NCBI GenBank assembly: GCA_947454235.1 | Contig: CANGIY010000026.1 | Span: 1 to 45,244, forward strand | DNA from: Chitinophagaceae bacterium | GTDB taxonomy: Bacteria > Bacteroidota > Bacteroidia > Chitinophagales > Chitinophagaceae | Length of the DNA stretch: 45,244 nt | Direction of reading: 5' to 3' | Shown here: positions 42,575 through 45,244 of the stretch, one piece after another | How the letters are laid out: each line of letters opens with the position of its first letter | Numbering within the stretch: position 1 is the first letter of the stretch | Program-made: the position numbers and the translations under genes | The notes under the pieces: model-generated | What the model was told of the DNA's origin: nothing | The model's database searches: none | What the model saw: only the letters and a program-made list of their open reading frames with translations

Positions 42575-43942
42575 TTAGAATAGCTCATGTTCTGAAACCA
42601 GATAAATGAGCTGCGCCAATGCTACCGCACCAAGTTTGAGTTCTCTGTGATTGACGTTCTCAAACACGTCGGCGTTAGTATGATGGTAGTCAAAATATCG
42701 TTGAGACTCAGGCAACAACCCAGCAGCGGGTACATTGAGGTTTTTATGCAACGGGCTTATGTCAGCACCACCTTCGTCCTTTTCGAAATCATAAACCCCG
42801 TAATCGAGGAAAAGTTTACGATAAGCTTTGATTTTTTCAACCTGATATTCACCCATTTCGAAGCCAATACCACGTGGTGCAAATCCACCAGCGTCAGTCT
42901 CAATAGCTAAAACATGGTGTTCGTTTTTCGATTTTGCAGAATCAGCATACGCACTACCGCCCTTCAAGCCATTCTCTTCGTTCATGAACAAAACCGCCCT
43001 AATGGTGTATTTAGGCCTGATTCCAAGTGCTTTCATCGTGCGCAAAACCTCGATTGATTGTACACAGCCAGCGCCGTCATCATGAGCGCCTTCACCTACG
43101 TCCCAACTATCAAGGTGTCCGCCAACTGTTATTATCCGGTCGGGGTATTGGCTACCTTTTATTTCTCCTATTACATTATAGGAAGGGCGTAAATCTTCAT
43201 ACAAATGACATTCTGACTGCATGGTTGCTGTTACTGTGCCTTTCTTGCACCATTTTTCCAATGAATCGGCCGAATAGTTACCAATCGCCATTTCTGGAAT
43301 TTTAGCAAACGAGTCGTTATAATGCATTGACCCTGTATGTGGGAAATCATCTTCTCCGGTTGACATAGACCTAATGATTACGCCTTTGGCACCACGTTTC
43401 GCTGCAACACTAGGGCTAGCCCAACGGTATTTAACAGCGTCACCATATCCTTGAAACGTAAAGACGAAATCTTGACGAAACCTGTAGTTGAAATATACTA
43501 TTTTGCCCTTAATCTGTTCATCTGGCAGACTCGCTAATTCTTCAAAGCCTGAAACCATAAGCACTTTTGCGCTCATCGGTTTTCCACCAGTACCTTCGCT
43601 ATTGCCTAAAGAAAGTGCATTGAGTTTTATTGTTTTGCCCCCCGAAGTCGTTAGACTAAGTTGTTCTTTACCACGTTTCCAGTAAGGCACATTCACGGGT
43701 TGTAACCAAACTTTGTCGCAACCAGTTTCCTTCATGGCTTTCTCCCCCCACACTACTGCTTTTTCAGCAGCCTTACTACCTGCAAGCCTGTGCCCTACGT
43801 TTTTGCAAAGCACCCTTAAGTTGTTGTAGCAAGTGCCGTGCATCATCACCTCGTCCGAGATTTTTCTGAACATGGCAGAATCCTGCGCAAATGCATTTGG
43901 AGCCATTAGAATGGCTGCGAACACTCCAATCTTAAATTTCAT
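42575..43942 (-). CDS. Secreted M28-family zinc aminopeptidase
   Basis: 455 aa from the ATG at 43942, giving a signal peptide (MKFKIGVFAAILMAPNAFAQ). Zinc ligands and catalytic residues of M28 are present: HLDSWD, GAHDDGAG, MNEENGLKGG, ETDAGG and HHTNADVF. A PA-type insert domain spans roughly 110-230. Related to glutamate carboxypeptidase-like exported enzymes. It should cleave amino-terminal or dipeptide substrates in the periplasm or outside the cell. Confidence 0.9.
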   Translation of the reverse strand: MKFKIGVFAAILMAPNAFAQDSAMFRKISDEVMMHGTCYNNLRVLCKNVGHRLAGSKAAEKAVVWGEKAMKETGCDKVWLQPVNVPYWKRGKEQLSLTTSGGKTIKLNALSLGNSEGTGGKPMSAKVLMVSGFEELASLPDEQIKGKIVYFNYRFRQDFVFTFQGYGDAVKYRWASPSVAAKRGAKGVIIRSMSTGEDDFPHTGSMHYNDSFAKIPEMAIGNYSADSLEKWCKKGTVTATMQSECHLYEDLRPSYNVIGEIKGSQYPDRIITVGGHLDSWDVGEGAHDDGAGCVQSIEVLRTMKALGIRPKYTIRAVLFMNEENGLKGGSAYADSAKSKNEHHVLAIETDAGGFAPRGIGFEMGEYQVEKIKAYRKLFLDYGVYDFEKDEGGADISPLHKNLNVPAAGLLPESQRYFDYHHTNADVFENVNHRELKLGAVALAQLIYLVSEHELF

Positions 43943-43946
43943 ACCA

Positions 43947-43976
43947 TAAATATAATACCCGCAATTGTAATTCAAA
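43947..43976 (-). promoter_or_regulatory. Promoter of the M28 peptidase gene, leaderless spacing
   Basis: Minus strand TTTG (43973-43976), 18-nt spacer, TATATTTA (43947-43954), then 4 nt and the ATG at 43942. Both elements fit, apart from the last base of the -7 box, so transcription would begin at or within the start codon. Confidence 0.55.
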
Positions 43977-44006
43977 CATAGGGGGCTAAAATCACACCGT
44001 AAATGC

Positions 44007-44014
44007 TATATTTG
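44007..44014 (+). promoter_or_regulatory. -7 element upstream of the cytochrome c gene
   Basis: TATATTTG, a perfect TAnnTTTG, 19 nt before the ATG at 44034. No TTTG is seen at the -33 position. Confidence 0.4.
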
Positions 44015-44033
44015 TTGCACATTTAATTCATGA

Positions 44034-44330
44034 TTGATGAAAAGAACAATTATTCTCTTAGCGATTGGTGCCTTTGTTGCTACAGGATGTTTTACGAAAA
44101 ATGCCCCTAAAACTACCGTTGCTTCAACTAAAAATTACACAGAAGCTGAACTTGAAAAAGGACATACGATATTTACTGGAAGCTGTAACAAATGCCACAA
44201 ATACAAAGAACCAGCACAGTACTCAAAACAAAAATGGACTAAAGTTTTGCCTTCTATGATTAAGAAAGCAAAATTAAGTGCTGAAGACGGCGAAGTGCTT
44301 ACCGCGTGGGTAATGGCACACGCTAAATAA
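44034..44330 (+). CDS. Small lipoprotein-like c-type cytochrome
   Basis: 98 aa. A hydrophobic signal with lipobox-like VATGC at residues 15-19 precedes a single heme-binding CNKCH near residue 51. Downstream KLSAEDGEVLTAWVMAHAK is the usual C-terminal helix of a class I cytochrome c; a Met in VLPSMIKKAK may be the distal ligand. It is probably an electron carrier anchored to the membrane. Monocistronic. Confidence 0.75.
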   Translation: MMKRTIILLAIGAFVATGCFTKNAPKTTVASTKNYTEAELEKGHTIFTGSCNKCHKYKEPAQYSKQKWTKVLPSMIKKAKLSAEDGEVLTAWVMAHAK

Positions 44331-44471
44331 TGTAGAGCTATCTATTAAATACCATTCTTTCTATTTAATTCAATTTTGCACTGCTCCTGTCTTTCGCTCA
44401 AAAACGAAGGACATGATGTGTTAACCCAGATTCCGCAATAGAATACATAGGAGTAACTTAGTCTTCAAATC

Positions 44472-44488
44472 CTAATGCGTTGCATTAG
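44472..44488. repeat. Inverted repeat before the IS1380 transposase
   Basis: CTAATGC-gtt-GCATTAG, 12 nt before the transposase start. Probably part of the untranslated leader or subterminal region of the insertion element. The rest of 44331-44500 holds no gene. Confidence 0.5.
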
Positions 44489-44500
44489 AGAAAATGAGCG

Positions 44501-44938
44501 ATGGAATTTGATATAAGCTATACCAGTAAAGAGATTACACCGTGGGGTGGAGTGGTTTTTTTGAATCAAATGTTGCAGAAAATGGATTTTCGCAAGCTTA
44601 TTGACCTCAACCCACATTTGCCACTACCTGGGTCTAATCGTGGATATAAAACGTCAACAATCATAGAGGGCTTTATTGCTAGTATCTGGTGCGGGGCAAA
44701 TCGATTTTTACATACCGAAGTCACTCGTCACGACACAGCACTTGGTAAAATATTTGGGTGGCAGCGCACGCCTGGACAGGATACGTATAAACGTTTCTTT
44801 GGCAAGTTTACCCAGTCCACAAATTTAGCTGTGAGTGACTATTTTTATTCGTGGATATTTGATAATGTGAAGTTTGACCACTTCACATTGGATATTGACT
44901 CATCTGTAATGACTCGTAGCGGGGTAGTGCATTGTTAG
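44501..44938 (+). pseudogene. IS1380-family transposase, N-terminal fragment
   Basis: The first ~137 of about 430 residues of an IS1380 DDE transposase: MEFDISYTSKEITPWGG, NRGYKTSTIIEG, TEVTRHDTALGKIFGW, and the first catalytic Asp in FTLDIDSSVMTR. After TR the family motif Tyr-Gly is replaced by Ser-Gly and a stop follows, so the element is broken off at about 44920-44930. The remaining two thirds is missing and foreign sequence follows. Confidence 0.85.
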
Positions 44939-45142
44939 CCCACGGCATATTGAGGTGCAACACCTCCATGAGTTGCTGGCTGGTATAGTTGCTGAAAACA
45001 CTTTTGAGCTCTTCCGATTTTTCGAGTAATTGTTTCATGGTTATCGCAGGGTTGGCAGTTCTCACCGACCAGTCGAACCCCTGAACATCACCAACCGAAA
45101 TGAACGCCAGCCAAAACGGATCAGGAACAAAACCTGTGGGTC
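44924..45142 (-). pseudogene. Unidentified gene fragment between two insertion sequences
   Basis: On the minus strand an open frame of about 70 codons reads FVPDPFWLAFISVGDVQG, then FDWSVRTANPAITMKQLLEK and LHLNMPWANNA. It is protein-like but has no good start, and both ends meet insertion sequences, so it is most likely the middle piece of a destroyed gene. I do not recognise the family. Confidence 0.4.
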
Positions 45143-45244
45143 AGAACAAATAGTTGTTGTAAATTAGTGTCATGCATTCTTCCTTCACAACTGTATTAGA
45201 CATTATTTTCCCATCTGCATTCAAGGACTATTTTGAACTTACAA
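45137..45244 (+). mobile_element. Start of an ISAon1-type insertion sequence (cut by window end)
   Basis: Sequence gggtcagaacaaatagttgt at about 45138 could be the element's end. An ATG at 45172 opens MHSSFTTVLDIIFPSAFKDY, resembling the conserved N-terminal region of ISAon1-family transposases (short first ORF, hydrophobic then Phe-Pro then DYFELT). Only the first 24 codons are in the window, so the assignment is tentative. Confidence 0.45.

Noticed and set aside
1-45244. CRISPR arrays, cas genes and rRNA genes
   Set aside because: No regularly spaced repeats, Cas-like motifs or rRNA sequences are visible in the window.

Overview
The window looks like a chromosome segment of a member of the Bacteroidota, probably a Chitinophagales/Sphingobacteriia-type bacterium. 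The evidence is a type IX secretion sorting domain of type A and one of type B (gliding-motility/CHU_C), paired DUF1573 proteins, a PorE-like TPR/beta-propeller/OmpA protein, Bacteroidota transposon fragments, and several promoters of the Bacteroidota form (TTTG, 18-20 nt, TAnnTTTG).

Layout. (1) 1-1310 is a junkyard: what looks like the end of an IS21-like element, a receiver-domain gene that is both interrupted and frameshifted, a G-rich non-coding stretch, one small orphan ORF and a structured intergenic element. (2) 1315-16322 is a defence island with every gene on the minus strand. In transcription order it holds a small HTH/excisionase-like gene, an 81-aa protein, three genes that fit an ABC-three-component (ABC-3C) system (382-aa nuclease-like protein, 167-aa middle component, 660-aa DUF3732-type SMC-like ATPase), then hsdM, hsdS, a caspase-GHKL ATPase-(STAS-like) fusion that overlaps hsdS, a hairpin-bearing gap, a 426-aa PD-(D/E)XK-like protein, hsdR, and a winged-helix PD-(D/E)XK nuclease. 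The island ends beside a tRNA-Met(CAT) gene. (3) 16796-44330 is ordinary chromosome: secreted and envelope proteins, truA, rpsT, citrate synthase, a minus-strand run lutC-SDR-pssA-purS-rsmI-gmk-TMTC-like, era, a PLP-dependent deaminase, a polysaccharide deacetylase, ribBA, a 1.5-kaa adhesin-like CHU_C protein, an M28 peptidase and a small cytochrome c. (4) 44390-45244 is a second IS scrap heap: a truncated IS1380 transposase, an unidentified gene fragment, and the start of an ISAon1-type element running off the window.

The most interesting part is the island. A caspase-family protease fused to a GHKL-type ATP-binding domain is translationally coupled (14-nt overlap) to the specificity subunit of a type I restriction-modification system. 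The position is comparable to the PrrC anticodon nuclease embedded in a type I hsd locus, and suggests a cell-killing backup that guards the restriction system. The ABC-3C genes directly upstream suggest a layered or composite system. All functional links are inference from sequence and gene order.
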